Below are positions 23,542 through 35,696 of a stretch of DNA of 64,000 nucleotides, one piece after another (within the stretch, counting starts at the first letter, position 1; each line of letters begins with the position of its first letter). The stretch comes from Seiridium cupressi (Eukaryota > Ascomycota > Sordariomycetes > Amphisphaeriales > Sporocadaceae). Position numbers and translations under genes: made by a program. The notes under the pieces were generated by a model that ran no database searches, was not told where the DNA came from, and saw only the letters and a list, made by a program, of their open reading frames with translations. The stretch covers positions 1-64,000 of the forward strand of contig JARVKI010000138.1 in assembly GCA_036674765.1 (NCBI GenBank), written 5' to 3'.

Positions 23542-25155
23542 ATGGTTGGTGTACCAGGTCGATCGCGAAGCTGCGTTACATGCCTTGGAAGGAAGAAAGG
23601 CTGCGATACAAACCGGCCCAGCTGCACGCAGTGCATCAAGACTGGTCTGGTATGTGGTGGCTACGACCGCGCAACGGTTTTCGTCAATAGCACCCAAGCA
23701 GCGGGTCGCTCCCCCACGCCGTATAGGAGACAAAATGCAGCTACATCCTTGGCACCCGGTCAAACAAGTCTCGCGTTGTCCGCCCAAGAGATTACCCTTC
23801 CGTTCGGCTTGACACAGACGGCCTATAATCTCTGATACATCGACCGCTTTTGGTCTGCTTACTTGCCTAGCGGCAAAGCATTCACCAACGCTGCGGCGAG
23901 GCTTTCCAATGGAGGCTGGATCAATATCGCTCTAGATCTCTACCCGGCCGACAGAAGCTTGCAACTCGCAATGCAAGGTGTGGTCCTCCGCGGGCTTGGG
24001 GCGCGCGACGAAAATAAAGCATTGGTAGGACAAGGTTCTGCAGCGTATTTAAAATGCCTACAGGAGTTCCACAAAGCTCTCAACGAACCGAAGCGTCTCA
24101 AGCACGATGCGCTACTCTGTACAGCAAAACTCCTATCTCTGTTCGAGGTAAGCATCGAGGCAATCAACTCGGTTGGGTTTCAAGACACTGACCGTTAAGA
24201 TGCATTACGGCGCAGATGAGATGGATTATCTAGTCCAGCAACGGAGTTGGGTTGCCCATGCTAGGGGTCAGCTGGCCATCTTGACCGCCCGTCAGCCACA
24301 GGAGTTTCGAAGTGGGAAGGCCCATCAATTGTTCGTCGATTATCGTTATATTTTGGTAAGTAAGTGCTATACCATAGTTCCGCTTGTATCACTAAACAAT
24401 CTGCCTAGATTATATCTGCAATCTTTGGCAGAAGGCGATTTGTGCTCACCGGCAATGGTTGGAATACCACTCCTTGGAAGTCGATCCGTAAATCACCACG
24501 AGATAAACTACTAGACATTCTCGGCGATCTAGCTGGCATCCAAGAGGATATTGACAACAGGGATATATGCGAGAACCTGGAAGAGAGGGCTGCCCTCAAG
24601 CAGAGTATCACGCGTTCCTGCTGGGGTCTTAGTGAGCGGTTGCAGTCCTGGGCAAATGAAGTAGGAAGTCTAAAGGACTTTCGGACTTCAACTAGTAGTG
24701 ACGATGTGGCCGGACCAAGAGACTCTGAAGACTTTGCTCTTGCGCATTTAACCATATTGTATTGGGCGACCTGCGCCCTGGTATATGCCAATCTGCTGGC
24801 CTTGGTCGACTTGGGAACCGCAACGGTCCCACGACTAGACCCTCTCGAGTACGCTCGCAAGGTTGTGTACGCCTTGCCCTTCTTCCTCGACCCTAGCGCA
24901 GGCATCATGGGTTCGAAGAGTGCCTCATTCCCACTGGGATTGGTGCTGCAGGTGTTGTACGGAACGGAAAACAAGCCGTCAGAACACCGTGATCTTCTCG
25001 CAGAATTCTTCAAGTCGCAGGGGGAGACCAAGGCCATAGCCAAGTTTGTGATGAGTCTTCAGCGAGGGTATACTACAGCAGAGACGGCTGAGCGCGATGG
25101 GCTTCAGGGCATCGAGGCTAGGGCTAAAAGATGGATGAACCTAGCAGGATCATAA
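23542..25155 (+). pseudogene. Zn(II)2Cys6 transcription factor with one in-frame TGA
   Basis: Exons 23542-24147, 24200-24355 and 24409-25155 sum to 503 codons with every phase consistent. Residues 11-38 form a perfect zinc cluster, CX2CX6CX6CX2CX6C (CVTCLGRKKGCD...CTQC...C), which binds two zinc ions and CGG-type DNA sites. The rest matches the fungal regulator domain that follows such clusters (RFWSAYLPSGKAF, GGWINIALDLYP, RSWVAHARGQLAIL, RRRFVLTGNGWNTTPW, DILGDLAGIQEDID). Codon 98 is TGA (23833-23835); CGA-to-TGA would explain it. Nothing else is broken, so the loss is recent or the base is an error. As it stands only the zinc cluster and a short tail would be made. I chose the ATG at 23542 because it lies just before the cluster. 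Confidence 0.85.
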
Positions 25156-25859
25156 AAGGTAAGAGCCGGATAAGATTGCTCGAGAAATGAAAGTTGAGCA
25201 AAGTATCTAATTTCGCGCTTTATATATAGCTGGGTCGAGCATCATACGATGTTACTATGTCAAAAATGAGAGAGGATCCTTTTATTGGAATAAAGAAACA
25301 AGACCTATAGCTGGGCTGACATCTCCCCTTGGTCAGCTGTAATTGACTTTGTGACGTGGGATGGGTGTTTGTATCTTGTACAGTAAAGTGGCTAGACGCA
25401 ACGTAACTATACCCAACTGGGGAATATTCAGCGCGATCTAGCGTCAGTGCAAGGCTGATAATGTCCCAGAAGCTGATCATTTTCTATGATTTATTGATTC
25501 GCTTCCCTCGACATAAGCCAATTTTCAATAGAGTCTCAACCGAGTTGATATATTAGAACGTTTCACCTCAACAAACTCTGTTACCATGGTCTTCGTTTAA
25601 ACTCTCGTGTGCAAACAATACGCCCAAGGGGACGGTCAGTTAAATATGACACCAATGTATTCAACTAGTCAACCGTCCGTTTTCTCTTCAACTTGCTCCT
25701 CCTTAACTAGATATAACAACTGTTTCTTATCAAGTCCGCGTAACAATTTCCACGTATGGTTCTCTGAAGGATCATCAGCCGAGATCCTAGAATCAAACAC
25801 AGTCTTCCGAGGGATTGTATGAATGTCTTTGCTGTCCTTCGCCATCTTCCGGACCTGCT
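25156..25859. other. intergenic, between convergent genes
   Basis: No coding or repeat feature supported. Confidence 0.5.
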
Positions 25860-26495
25860 CTATCTCTTTCGGACACTAGGAGGCAATGGCATACTGAAAC
25901 AAGGCACAGTAGCAATGGTTCGAGCCGCGTTCATGCTTGGCTGAGCGAGAACGAACGAACTCTGCAAACTGCTGTACTTTCCCCCCACAGCAATCACGAG
26001 TCTCGTATTCTGGTCTGTCATAGGCCCAACGCCAGCCTCCTGGACGTAGAAAGGTAGGCCGTCGCTGGTGTGGCCATAAACATAGATGGAAGGGATCTGG
26101 ATGGAAGTGTCGTTCCCGGTGATCGCGTTGTTGGAGACAACCGTGGCGGCGGCGAACCCGGAGTGAACGGTGCCGTTCAGGAAGGGCCCCACGATGGTGC
26201 CGTTCACTAACGGCTCGATGATGACGTTACCGCCTTCAATGAGAGGGATGGGGCTGAGTACGTCTCCAACGTAAAGCGTCGCAGTGAAAAGGTAGGTAGG
26301 CGTAGGGGTGCTTATTGCTGAAGTTGAAGTTGTCGTGGCATTGCATTGACAAAACGCCACGGAGGGTAGCACTCCCAGGGCCATAATGTAACTAAGTCTA
26401 GCAGACAACAATGTGTTTCCAGCGTGGTAGTTAATTGGGAATGATGAGGAGTATTCGCAGGGAAGTGTGAGAGGTGAGTGCAGACAGTCAGTCAA
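25860..26495 (-). CDS. secreted DUF3237-like protein
   Basis: A single open exon. The first Met gives 211 residues; Met38 (26384) gives 174 and places a short hydrophobic leader (MALGVLPSVAFCQC) directly before the mature part, so it is the better start. The mature protein reads LFTATLYVGDVLSPIPLIEG, IIEPLVNGTIVGPFLNGTV, VYGHTSDGLPFYVQEAGVG and TRLVIAVGGKYSSL, which follows the Gly-rich beta pattern of DUF3237-type proteins with several N-glycosylation sequons. No catalytic residues are known to me for this family. No disabling change. Family assignment is from pattern only and moderately sure. Confidence 0.6.
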   Translation of the reverse strand: MTDCLHSPLTLPCEYSSSFPINYHAGNTLLSARLSYIMALGVLPSVAFCQCNATTTSTSAISTPTPTYLFTATLYVGDVLSPIPLIEGGNVIIEPLVNGTIVGPFLNGTVHSGFAAATVVSNNAITGNDTSIQIPSIYVYGHTSDGLPFYVQEAGVGPMTDQNTRLVIAVGGKYSSLQSSFVLAQPSMNAARTIATVPCFSMPLPPSVRKR

Positions 26496-27247
26496 GTCAG
26501 ATCCTGATCACATATTTATATCTGACACCTCATACTCTCAATAGACGACTGCGAGGTATCAGCTTGTCAGCTTTCCCACTGCCATGCCGCTGATCAACAA
26601 GACCAAATATTGCGAATGCGATCGTGGCACTGCTGGCTTGTTTTAGTGCTTTTCGAAAATGAAAAGGATTGTTTAGCTGTTCGCCACTAAGATCATAGAC
26701 CAAGCTATGCCATATCGAGCGCCAATTCCCGCCATGTGTGCCCCGGCCTACGGCAGACCTAGCGGGTCGCTAACTGGGCGTTGGGAGGCAGCTGAATGGA
26801 GGCGCTGACTTCCAACTTTGTCAGCGTCTTAGCGGGATCCCAATACACTCCAACCATGCGATTGAACCTATCCATAGATAAATGACACACATCTGTTGGC
26901 GCCATATCAGGAGGCCTAACACAGCGGACTGGGATTGCCATACGATTGAACAGCAAAGTCAGCATCGGGTCAACGGACGCAGCCCAATAACGCACACTGC
27001 GGTGGATCATCGATAGAGCGGCCTAACGCCATACAAAACCAAGGTGTATGTTGTATAGAACTACGTAGTGCTAACCGGTCACTTCATAGCTACCGATAGA
27101 TAAATTCTTTTATATGGCTTCTTGTGGTCCTTTTTTTCGTCCAAGACAGGTTCCGGTGAAGTTCTGTAGTATATGCGCAACCTCACTTTGACCAACTGCC
27201 GAGATTTTCCAGACGCCCGACACAATGTCATAATCCAGAGCCGCCTC
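26496..27247. other. intergenic; possible unidentified coding fragment
   Basis: A minus-strand frame of 83 codons at 26759-27010 (with FNRMVGVYWDPAKTLTKLEV) reads like protein but matches nothing I know. It may be a relic. The rest holds nothing recognised. Confidence 0.3.
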
Positions 27248-28403
27248 TTAGTAGGGACTTAAATGAAGAATACTCGGATAGTCCGCCAAGCAAGGATCGT
27301 CCTCCATTTGCTGGTCCGAAAGACTGGTGTATTTTCCGCATGCCGTCTTCCTCGTCTCGATGCATGCAACGACAACCCCAACCACGGCACAACTTATGAG
27401 GAGAATCGTGTATATTTTATACTAGGCATAGGGGATGCAAGGAATTAACGTCGATGTGGAGCTATGCAGCAGTAGATAATATACAAATTTCATTACTGTG
27501 ACCGAGCTGAGCATGGTATAGAGAGTCGCAACTAGGAAACATGTCGATGTCATTGAGCCGCGCGGATGGCCCAACGGCGGACTGACCACGAGATATATTA
27601 GACTCAACAGCCAAAATCCGATAGTCACAGTCACGAACGTCCCTCGAAGGATCCGGCTTGGAAGGTAAGAAGGCTGGTGATAAGCGAAGTCGGAACTCGG
27701 CTCCAAGACACTGCACTCGAGCAGACTGTCCATAGAATATCGTCTTGGCATTGCATTGAATGTCGACTGACCGATGGCACGGGCAGAGAAGGCGAAATCC
27801 TCGCTCAACCAGATTGCCGCGAATAGTCGAAGCAAGCCAAACGCAGCCAGTGGCGAGAAGATACTGTCTAATGCAAAATAGTGATTGAAAGTTGTCATCC
27901 GCAAAGTACCACCAATGGACAGTACGACGAATTGGATGCCTTGAGTTGTAGTAATCAGCGTTTTTAGTGTGTCGGCTGAAAAGACGTTAGTTATGGTGTT
28001 GTCGGGCAGATAAGCGCCATACGGTCGACTTTTGACGGCCATGTCTTCGGAGCCATCCCACCCATTGTCGGTCCAAAACAGGGCATTGCACGTCGCTAAA
28101 TGAGTTGCGCTCCATTGATATGCTCGAAGTCGGCGATCGGAAATCGCGGCGTATCTCCACAAGATTGAGGTCGGATTGTATAGGGTGATCCGCTCATGCC
28201 ATTTTGGTCGAGTGGCGGACAAATATGACACCTGAGGGGTTCCGGAAATGACATGTGCTAGTAATGGTGCTAGACAAAATGTGAATAATGCGATCCAGTC
28301 TGTAATTGAAATGTCGCCGCTTTGATAGCGAAGTGGCTCGATGGTATACGACATATCCTCGAAAGTGACTCCGGGAAGGACGTAGGATGCGGTGTCGAGG
28401 GAC
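27248..28403 (-). pseudogene. multi-pass membrane protein of unknown function with in-frame TAG
   Basis: The minus-strand frame is open from about 28403 (reading GVTFEDMSYTIEPLRYQSGD) to 27250 except for TAG at 27422-27424. The piece before the stop contains DWIALFTFCLAPLLAHVISG, ITLYNPTSILWRYAAISDRRLRA, ATCNALFWTDNGWDGSEDM and several TM helices. It resembles a conserved Pezizomycotina membrane protein of unknown function that I recall only by pattern. After the TAG the frame continues with YKIYTILLISCAVVGVVVAC and a short cytoplasmic tail to TAA, so a TGG-to-TAG change inside the last helix is likely. The N-terminal exon or exons upstream are not resolved; no ATG precedes the conserved start in frame except the internal one at 28354. 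Confidence 0.65.
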
Positions 28404-29427
28404 TCACATCTTTGAGAAGCCGTATATGGATATTGACTGATACACGGTATAGATAATCTTGGACGTTAAAGGAGTGGTGTAAAGGAAAGGATGGGATGCA
28501 GAGTGGTCGAGTTGGCAAAGGTGATTGCGATTGGCTTGCATTCTCGGACGATGACATCCTTCATCCTGAATTCTGCTGGCGCGGAAAACAAGTGTTTTGG
28601 AGTCTGGGCCAATAGAACAGTCATGACGGCGGAGGAGCGTTGGTACCTGGTTAGCCGTTCTGTCTCATGTTTGTCATGTAGAGCTACTGGCTCGACCTGG
28701 TAGCACACAATCACAATAGCGCAAACGGTAATTCATCCCAAGCCAATGAGAAGGCAGTTCCAGAGCTTACATACGTCCTAAACTTGCAAGCAGCCTACTA
28801 CTTTGCAGAATCATGCAGCTCGTTGTCAGAATTCTGTCAGAATTCTCGTCAGCATCAATACATGCGATCCACATTTATCCGTCTAATGCTTTTCCCATCC
28901 TCAACCCTGCTCGAGAGGCGCTCGCTTATCGGTCTAGGCCTTTCAAGGGACAGGTTAGATATACTTGTGGGTTTCTTTGATACCTAGTCCTTCCCAGCCC
29001 TACCGATGGACCCCGATTCCTTAGACTAAAGTAGCCTCCGATTGATGGAGCTCTTGCACGAATTTCGTCATCATTGCAATAATACGGGTCGAGGCTCTAT
29101 TCAACTAGAGATCGAGCTGTTTGAATAGTATCTTACTGCCTGTTCTAGTATGTTGCTGATTACTGAGCAAAACGTCATGCGATCCGGTTAACGCCGAGCT
29201 TCGTTGAGGGATTCAACCCTTAAATGTATCTGGCCGGTTAAAACTACATGTAGTTGCTCGCGCCGAGCAGCCATTCATTTATGTACAGCTCTCATGCAGC
29301 ACTGTTGAGGAAGGGGCATACTTCAGCCAATTCGTCGGGCTCGCCGGTTCGATGTGGGGAATGATCCGTACACGACTGCCCGAGAGTATGTCACGATCGC
29401 TTCCGCCAGTGTCGAATGATCAATGAG
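28404..29427. other. intergenic region
   Basis: It may contain a missing first exon of the membrane-protein gene. No other supported feature. Confidence 0.4.
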
Positions 29428-31041
29428 TCATGGACCGAAGCCGAGGCCAAGCGATTGAGGATCCATCAAGACTTGCATCTGCAACGGTGGTCCTTCATCA
29501 TCTGGTGCAATCCTCTCCAGCATTACGTAGGCTTCAGTCAAGTCCTGGTTCCAACTACAGGTTGTCCATCTGTATCTATGATTCACTGGGATGTGACCTG
29601 TCGTGTCCCTGCCCTCCTCTTCAATTGATATTTGGGCTAACCGCCCAATGAATGACGTCTTGAAATGCCACCCGGAAGATGAATCCACAACTCTCCTCAT
29701 CAAACCGAGCCCCTGTCGACGAATTCCTTCATCCCTGCAGCCTTGCAACATCTGGCCCAACATTGGCAGCAGGTCCTCGCCGATCAGCGAAGATTTGACC
29801 AGAGATAGTGCCATGTCGACGAAAGCTCTCATATCATCCAGGACGGCTTGGGCTTCGTGGACATGCATGTCCCACAGGCGCGATTGAGCTTCGTAGTCAT
29901 CCACGCAGAAACACTTTAAATAGACTGAGCACATCCCTGAAACGAACACAATTCGTTGAAGGGCTCGCCGGTCCGAATAGCACGATGTCCGTGTTTGCAG
30001 TTCACGGGCTGCATATTTCCATTCGCTAGCTTGATCTGCGAGGATTGACTTCTCCTTGTATATTTGATCTAGATCCTGTGGGCTATCGGCATCCAGCACA
30101 CCCTGGACGCAGTGAGAGAACCACGATATCTGCGTATAAAAGTTGTCCCAGTTTGCACAAAAGTGCTTTAACTTCGTGCCAGGTCTCGGAATGAGGACAT
30201 TGATGGGTATAGAAATCCTTATCTTAGGTGGTTGATGCCAGGGTATTGCATCGTCTTTGCCATTGAAAGCTATGAGGCGTGGGAGACAGATCTCAGCCTG
30301 CCTGACACCCTCGTCGTCCACAGCTGCGGATACTCCATATCGTGGGATGTCTGCGCCGTCGAAATTATATGCGTGCTGCAGAGAATCGAGAGCTTTCGCG
30401 AGAATTGTGCTGTATACGTCCGTGTTGCCTTGCATCAGCTCAAAACTAGCGAATAGAAAGGAGGAAATGAGGATGGTTCTCCGAGACACTGTATCCAGTG
30501 CCCTGAAGAGGCTAAGAGCTTGCGTGTAACATTGAAGGGCCTCTTGATAGTAATGATTATAGTAAGGTCTCAAAGGAAGTCTGCCAAGAGGGATGCGGCG
30601 GTCGTCCTCTTCTATGGCGCGAGACAAGGCTCCCAGTGCGATCAGCGCAGACAAGACGATACTGTCCCGCTGACTCTCACGTAGAATGTCTCGGTTCCAG
30701 AATTCCTGGCAGCCGTAGACGGAGAGAAGAGGGGCCACCCGATCCTGGAAGTAGTCGAGATAGACGAGTTCACGGGTCGCAAGGCTGCCGGGAGACGGTG
30801 AACCCAGTGGTATACTACCACTACGCCGAGGCAGCAAGACGCGCAGGGGGGGAGACGCCCGTAACGAAGACGCCGAATTCTTGGGTTTCCGATATTCGCA
30901 CTGAAGGCCAATTCTAATGCATCTCCTACATATCGGCTGTTGTTCGTCGCACTTGACTCTCGCTTTCTTGCACTGCAAACACCCAGTGCGGACTTTGGGC
31001 GCTGTTCTCCGCCGGCGCAGTTCGTCGTTCCCGAGGTGCAT
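29428..31041 (-). CDS. Zn(II)2Cys6 transcription factor, intact
   Basis: A single exon of 537 codons plus stop. Residues 21-48 form a complete zinc cluster CX2CX6CX6CX2CX6C (CLQCKKARVKCD, CRRC, C), preceded by a basic stretch (RRRRTAPKVRTG) and followed by basic and Pro-rich linker residues. The long C-terminal part (LVYLDYFQDRVAPLLSVYG, SALIALGALSRAIEED, ALQCYTQALSLFRALDT, ILISSFLFASFELMQGN) matches the helical domain of the fungal_trans_2 type often seen behind such clusters. It is a nuclear DNA-binding regulator, probably recognising CGG half-sites. Targets are unknown; neighbours are a membrane protein relic and an empty region, so there is no cluster context. The start gives a short N-terminus typical of the family. 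Confidence 0.9.
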   Translation of the reverse strand: MHLGNDELRRRRTAPKVRTGCLQCKKARVKCDEQQPICRRCIRIGLQCEYRKPKNSASSLRASPPLRVLLPRRSGSIPLGSPSPGSLATRELVYLDYFQDRVAPLLSVYGCQEFWNRDILRESQRDSIVLSALIALGALSRAIEEDDRRIPLGRLPLRPYYNHYYQEALQCYTQALSLFRALDTVSRRTILISSFLFASFELMQGNTDVYSTILAKALDSLQHAYNFDGADIPRYGVSAAVDDEGVRQAEICLPRLIAFNGKDDAIPWHQPPKIRISIPINVLIPRPGTKLKHFCANWDNFYTQISWFSHCVQGVLDADSPQDLDQIYKEKSILADQASEWKYAARELQTRTSCYSDRRALQRIVFVSGMCSVYLKCFCVDDYEAQSRLWDMHVHEAQAVLDDMRAFVDMALSLVKSSLIGEDLLPMLGQMLQGCRDEGIRRQGLGLMRRVVDSSSGWHFKTSFIGRLAQISIEEEGRDTTGHIPVNHRYRWTTCSWNQDLTEAYVMLERIAPDDEGPPLQMQVLMDPQSLGLGFGP

Positions 31042-32864
31042 AACGAGTCTGCCTACGGCTGCTGTGCCGTAACCAATGGAGCGTAATCATTGGATAAGTT
31101 AGTTGCACTGGTTTCGGGTAGCTGAAGTCATGCCAAAGAATTGCGCAGACGAGGGTTGAAAAGTCTCGACCCGTGCCGCATTGTGGATCGCACCAGCGCA
31201 GCTTCGCTGAGAAAGGCTCCAGACATGATTCCCACTGCTGCTAAAAACAGCCTGTACCCTGGCGAGTGGGCCGTAAAGAGATTGGTCGAAGGTTGGTCCC
31301 GGAGGGGCTTATGCTTCAAAATCTACACAAAAAAGCCGTTACTGTGAGATCGAAGAAAAGGGCGACAGTCAATCCCAAAGTGATATGCGTGTCGTTAAAA
31401 GGATCAAGTCCCAATAAGTCAAAAAGTCAGGGATAGGATATACGGCCGTCACAAAGTAAAAGTGCCGTTATGCCAGGCTGCAGGCTGCTATAATCCTTTC
31501 ATCATCAGCCTGCGCAACGGTTGCTAACGGCAGACGGTTGACGTGTGTGGATCTCCAAGGAAAACAAAGACCCACGGTCACTCCAGAACCAATGCTGATA
31601 GGATTCAATCCGACCCATTTTCCTGCCATTTTTACCCGTATTTGAACTTACTCGCTTGATTTATCTGTAATGAGATTAGCTCTATTCGCAGTGCTTAGCA
31701 AAGCACCTGGCTGCTGGGTGAATAATCAACTGAAATGCCGAGTTCAGCCCAAGCGGAAGGATTCTGCCGCTAGCGTTAGGCCTGCTTGTTGATTGGCCAT
31801 GTAAACGACGCGCAGAAGCCAAGGCCAGTGATCGGCGCTCAGAAGTTCTGTCACCTCCGCAGCTGGAGAATCGCGAGCCAGCAGCCCAGGAGCAAAGTAT
31901 TGTCTGCGGTTCTCGCAGCTGCCAGGCAATGCTCATAATCGTCGAGTTTCACCAAGAAAGTACCATAATTTGAGATATCTTGCCTCAGATTTGGGTTGAT
32001 TCTTTGGATACATGTACATGTGCTTACTTTCGCACTACCCAACAATTACTGAAGATACGTTCAAGGTGTGCATAATGACCATCAACCTTCTCAATTATCA
32101 AGCACGTAAGATGTGTATCCCGAGACTATACCTATGTTAAGCCTCCTACAACGTACTGGAACCTTAGTCACTTGTCTCTCTAGGGCAGCATTGACTACGC
32201 TTCTATTGTTGGCGACGGCGCGACATAGGCTCGGCTGGCCGGCACGTGGGCTACGGCAATAAACTGGACATGGGTCACTACAATTACAGTCAGGGTTTCC
32301 ATCACCAGCCAATCGGCGTGCGTCCATGAAGACCATTGCAGGGCTCGGATCTGTAGCGTAGTACAGGATTGGTGGCCTTGAGAGTATGGAGTGTCACTGT
32401 GATCGATTACGCGGCAGGCCTTGACTTTGAGGATTCCTTTAGGTGACGAACTCGATAGCTTCTAAGGGTTGGGGGCCGCCTGTCGATGGAGAATTGAATG
32501 CCCAGCGGGCCCCACCCCGGCTACAAGCCCCTGCTAGATCCCAACAGCCATCCGATACTGGGCGATTTGGGCGCAGAACCCCTACAGACAGCCCTAGCTA
32601 GCGTCTGGATACCCTCATGCCATAATAAGAAATCACACCGTTAAGACTCCACGTCTCCCCATATCCATGGCTCGGGTAAGGAGATGGGAAAATGAATGAC
32701 TAGGGCCCTAGCTCCTTCCTCCCGGTGCTACCAGACTTGGTCTGCGTCTCATTTGTCATTCCCTTTCATCATCCATCTGCCATACATTTTACCCAAGACC
32801 AGCGTCAACATCTTGGGTTGCTATACTTTCATGCAGGAAATCGTCAGCCTGCTGATTCTGAATC
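31042..32864. other. gene-less stretch between divergent genes
   Basis: The flanking genes are transcribed away from it, so both promoters lie here. Short open frames on both strands look like chance. Confidence 0.5.
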
Positions 32865-34006
32865 ATGTCGACGACCACCTCAACTCTCATCGGCGCTCTA
32901 AAGACGACATACACGCCTTCTGGAAGTATTTGTGGAAGCATCCATTATGACACCAACCCGACGCCTCCCGGCTGGTACGCTCTAGGAGCCATAGCGGAGG
33001 ATTCCACGTCATGTATGCCGACCGGGTTCACGCGCGCAGCCCAGTACTACTACTCGCCTGGTATTTGTCCATCTAGCTACACGCCAGCGTGCTGGTCTGT
33101 TGAGACAACCGAGAGTGTGCTTACCACGAAAGCGACTTGCTGTCCGACGTGAGTGCTACCCAACGCCATCACTGGATGTTTTCCCGTGGAAACTAAAATA
33201 TCTACTATGAAGCGGTTACGTATGTAAGCAAACCAGAGGCTCCAATATCTACCGCTGCACCTCTGCGGTCACTGAAGACACAACCTTTACACTGCTGAGC
33301 GTAAGCTTCGGGACTATTACTGCCGAGTCTACCACGAGCTATGGGGCTATTTCCGGGACGATAACAACATCAGTCTCTGCGAGTGATACATATATCAATG
33401 CATACGGAGTTATCGTAGCAAGGTGCGTAACAGCCTTGAGTAACTATGGAATAATTAAGTGACTAAGATTTACCGGCCAGACAATCGACTGATCCACCCT
33501 TCACATCAGCGGCGACTACCACAACATCTAATACCGGCGCTAGCAACACGAACTCTATCGCAAGCGAAACATCTGCAGCCTCCAGTACCACAGCCGCTTC
33601 CTCGTCGTCATCAACGTCGTCATCAACGTCGTCGTCGTCGGCGGGACTATCAACCGGCGCCAAAGCAGGGATCGGTGTTGGGGTTACCCTGGCCGCTATC
33701 GCTATGTTGGCATTAGTGTTCATTATCTTCAGAAGGAAGCGAAAGGCGAAGAACGCCAGCGCCGTTGGGACGGGAGGGAATCCGGAAGTACATCATTACA
33801 CGGACCCCTCTGTGCCTCAACAACCATTCTTGCCATCTTCTGTGCCTCCTTATAGCGAGCAGGCATATGCTGCACCATATAAAGACCAACGACCGGCATA
33901 TGATCACCAAGTCTCCGAGCTTTCGCACGATGCCCTTGTATCAGAACTGCCAGCCAACAATTGGAACACTGCCGAGATGCCGGGTGATAGCAGATATCAT
34001 AAATAA
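32865..34006 (+). CDS. Ser/Thr-rich single-pass plasma-membrane protein, WSC/Mid2-sensor-like architecture
   Basis: Exons 32865-33148, 33213-33422 and 33481-34006 give 339 residues with consistent phases. The order is a Cys-containing ectodomain (SICGSIHYDTNPTPPGWYAL, CMPTGF, CCPTGYVCKQTRGSNIYRC), a Ser/Thr stem (residues about 180-225, including serine runs encoded by a TCG/TCA microsatellite), one TM helix after GLSTGAKAGIGVGVT (AAIAMLALVFIIF), a basic stop-transfer (RRKRKAK) and a Pro/Tyr-rich cytoplasmic tail. This layout resembles fungal cell-wall stress sensors, though it lacks a canonical WSC Cys pattern and I cannot prove sensing. The N-terminus lacks an evident signal peptide, so an upstream start or internal signal-anchor is possible. 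Confidence 0.8.
33593..33645 (+). repeat. TCG/TCA trinucleotide microsatellite in the Ser-rich stem
   Basis: Runs of tcg/tca/acg codons encode Ser and Thr. The tract is length-variable in principle without breaking the frame. Confidence 0.8.
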
Positions 34007-34566
34007 TAGACTGGTCTGAGCATATAAGGACTGAAACAGACCAGCCCGGGATGTTGAAGAACTAAGAAAGTTGACCGGGTCAACAATAAGTTAATAACGA
34101 AGATGTTACATTATGGAGAACATTGTACATAATCAGCTCGGCTAGATCGCGAGCTATTATTGGACCATTGAGCAGGCTTATGATAATGATAGATTTCTCT
34201 CCCTTGGGAGGACGACGCTGTATCCTTTCAAATCATTCAATACGATGCTGATGATTCCTGGTCTATAGTGAACTTGGACAGAATAGCCATGATTTCGATA
34301 GTTGAATTCTATGTGTTGGGATTCCATCAGCGTTAGGTCGGGAAAGACTGGATTTTTTTTCTTCTTCATTTTCTCGGAGTTTGGATGTTGCTTGAGGGCC
34401 GCACGCAGCACAATTCAAGTACGCTTAAAGACGGACAAGCGGCTTTATAAGACACCCTGACACCGATCCATTGATTATAGCTGCAGCCAATATCTGGAAA
34501 TATTGTGATTTTCCCACAGTCAGAGTTCCGAAAACACCAAAACTTATGATCTGGTAAGTGATATGA
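34007..34566. other. intergenic region
   Basis: A 77-codon minus-strand frame at 34178-34411 is unrecognised. No other feature. Confidence 0.4.
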
Positions 34567-35590
34567 TCATAACGTAGTAGACCTGGGAATGAAACTTAAA
34601 CCCTCCACAGACAACTTCATCAACATTGCACCACACCTGCCAAGGTCCATATACCGCGAGCCATGTACTTCAAAATCATGAGTGGTAGCGCTCGAAACAC
34701 TAAACATTATACTCAAAAGTTCCCATATCAACTTAGATGAACGCGGTCCATGGCTGGGATTCTCGTGACAATGTTCTTCGGTCGTTGAATACACCAGATG
34801 GTCTATACTCGCGGTGCTGTATTTGTGGATTTGAGCTGATGTTGGCCTTTCGACGTACGTCGTGGTCTTGATAGATACTGCATCCCTAACTGAAGTAAAC
34901 AATGGAGTCGTGAGCGTCCCGATTAGTGGAGTTAAAGATGTTGAAGTAGTGCGTATGCTATTCGGCGCGATGGGCAATGAGTTAATGGTAGTTGTCTGCA
35001 ATGACGACGCAAAAGCGGTAGATGGGTCAGCTGGTGACCTAACACAGCCTTGAGCTGCTTTGGCCAACAGAGGTAGCGGAAGACAAGCCTCCATAAAATG
35101 AATATTTCCAAACATCCAAGAGTCACCACGGTATTTGTTAAAACGTGTATTCGAATCTTCCGGGGATTTGCAGAGGATTTCGTTTTATGGCGTGAACCGG
35201 CACTTTAGTATCATCCGATTGGACCAAGTCAGCCCCTGTCTAGTGTCGAAGACCACATTCGTCAAATCCGAGGTGGTAGTAATGGTAGCAATTCGTGCCT
35301 GGCCGTCACTCTTATAGGCGGAGAGGGCGCTTGTGCCGTTATCGAAAGCGTATGTCGTATTGACCGGAATGACCTTCGCCAACTTCAATTCATACACCAG
35401 GGGTGTTGTCAAATCGTTCTACGTGGGAATACATCTGGTCCTACGTCACCCTCAAAGTCACTATCGCCTACCAATACTATATCCACTCGTGTAAAGCCAC
35501 ACGGAGTGAAGCAGTCAAAAAGCGCAGCATGCCCAACGGCTGCTGTTGCTACTCGCAAGAGGAGTATAAGGCGTAGACGTCATGATTGAG
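34567..35590 (-). pseudogene. degenerate gene for a probable secreted protein, family unknown
   Basis: On the minus strand a hydrophobic leader-like stretch (LRLILLLRVATAAVGHAA) is followed by CFTPCGFTRVDIVLVGD and DFEGDVGPDVFP, then in another frame by TPLVYELKLAKVIPVNTTYAF and ARIATITTTSDLTNVVFD, then in further frames by VPVHAIKRNPLQIPGRFEY and, from 35115, a Thr/Ser-rich 182-codon frame ending at 34567. The presumed start codon is displaced by one base from the leader frame. At least three frame changes cannot be explained by introns with good borders. I do not recognise the family. Secretion is inferred from the leader only. Confidence 0.45.
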
Positions 35591-35696
35591 TAATGACTAG
35601 TTCTTAATAAGAGCAAAACGATAAAGGATGTGCAGTTGTCAGATGAATGGCCGAGTTTGTAAATTCATAGCTATAGTCAACGGGATTTTTTCTGTA

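Noticed and set aside
13671..34006. A complete secondary-metabolite gene cluster
   Set aside because: P450, GMC, SDR and regulators are present only as scattered relics, and no core synthase (PKS, NRPS, terpene cyclase) or ustYa-type gene was found.
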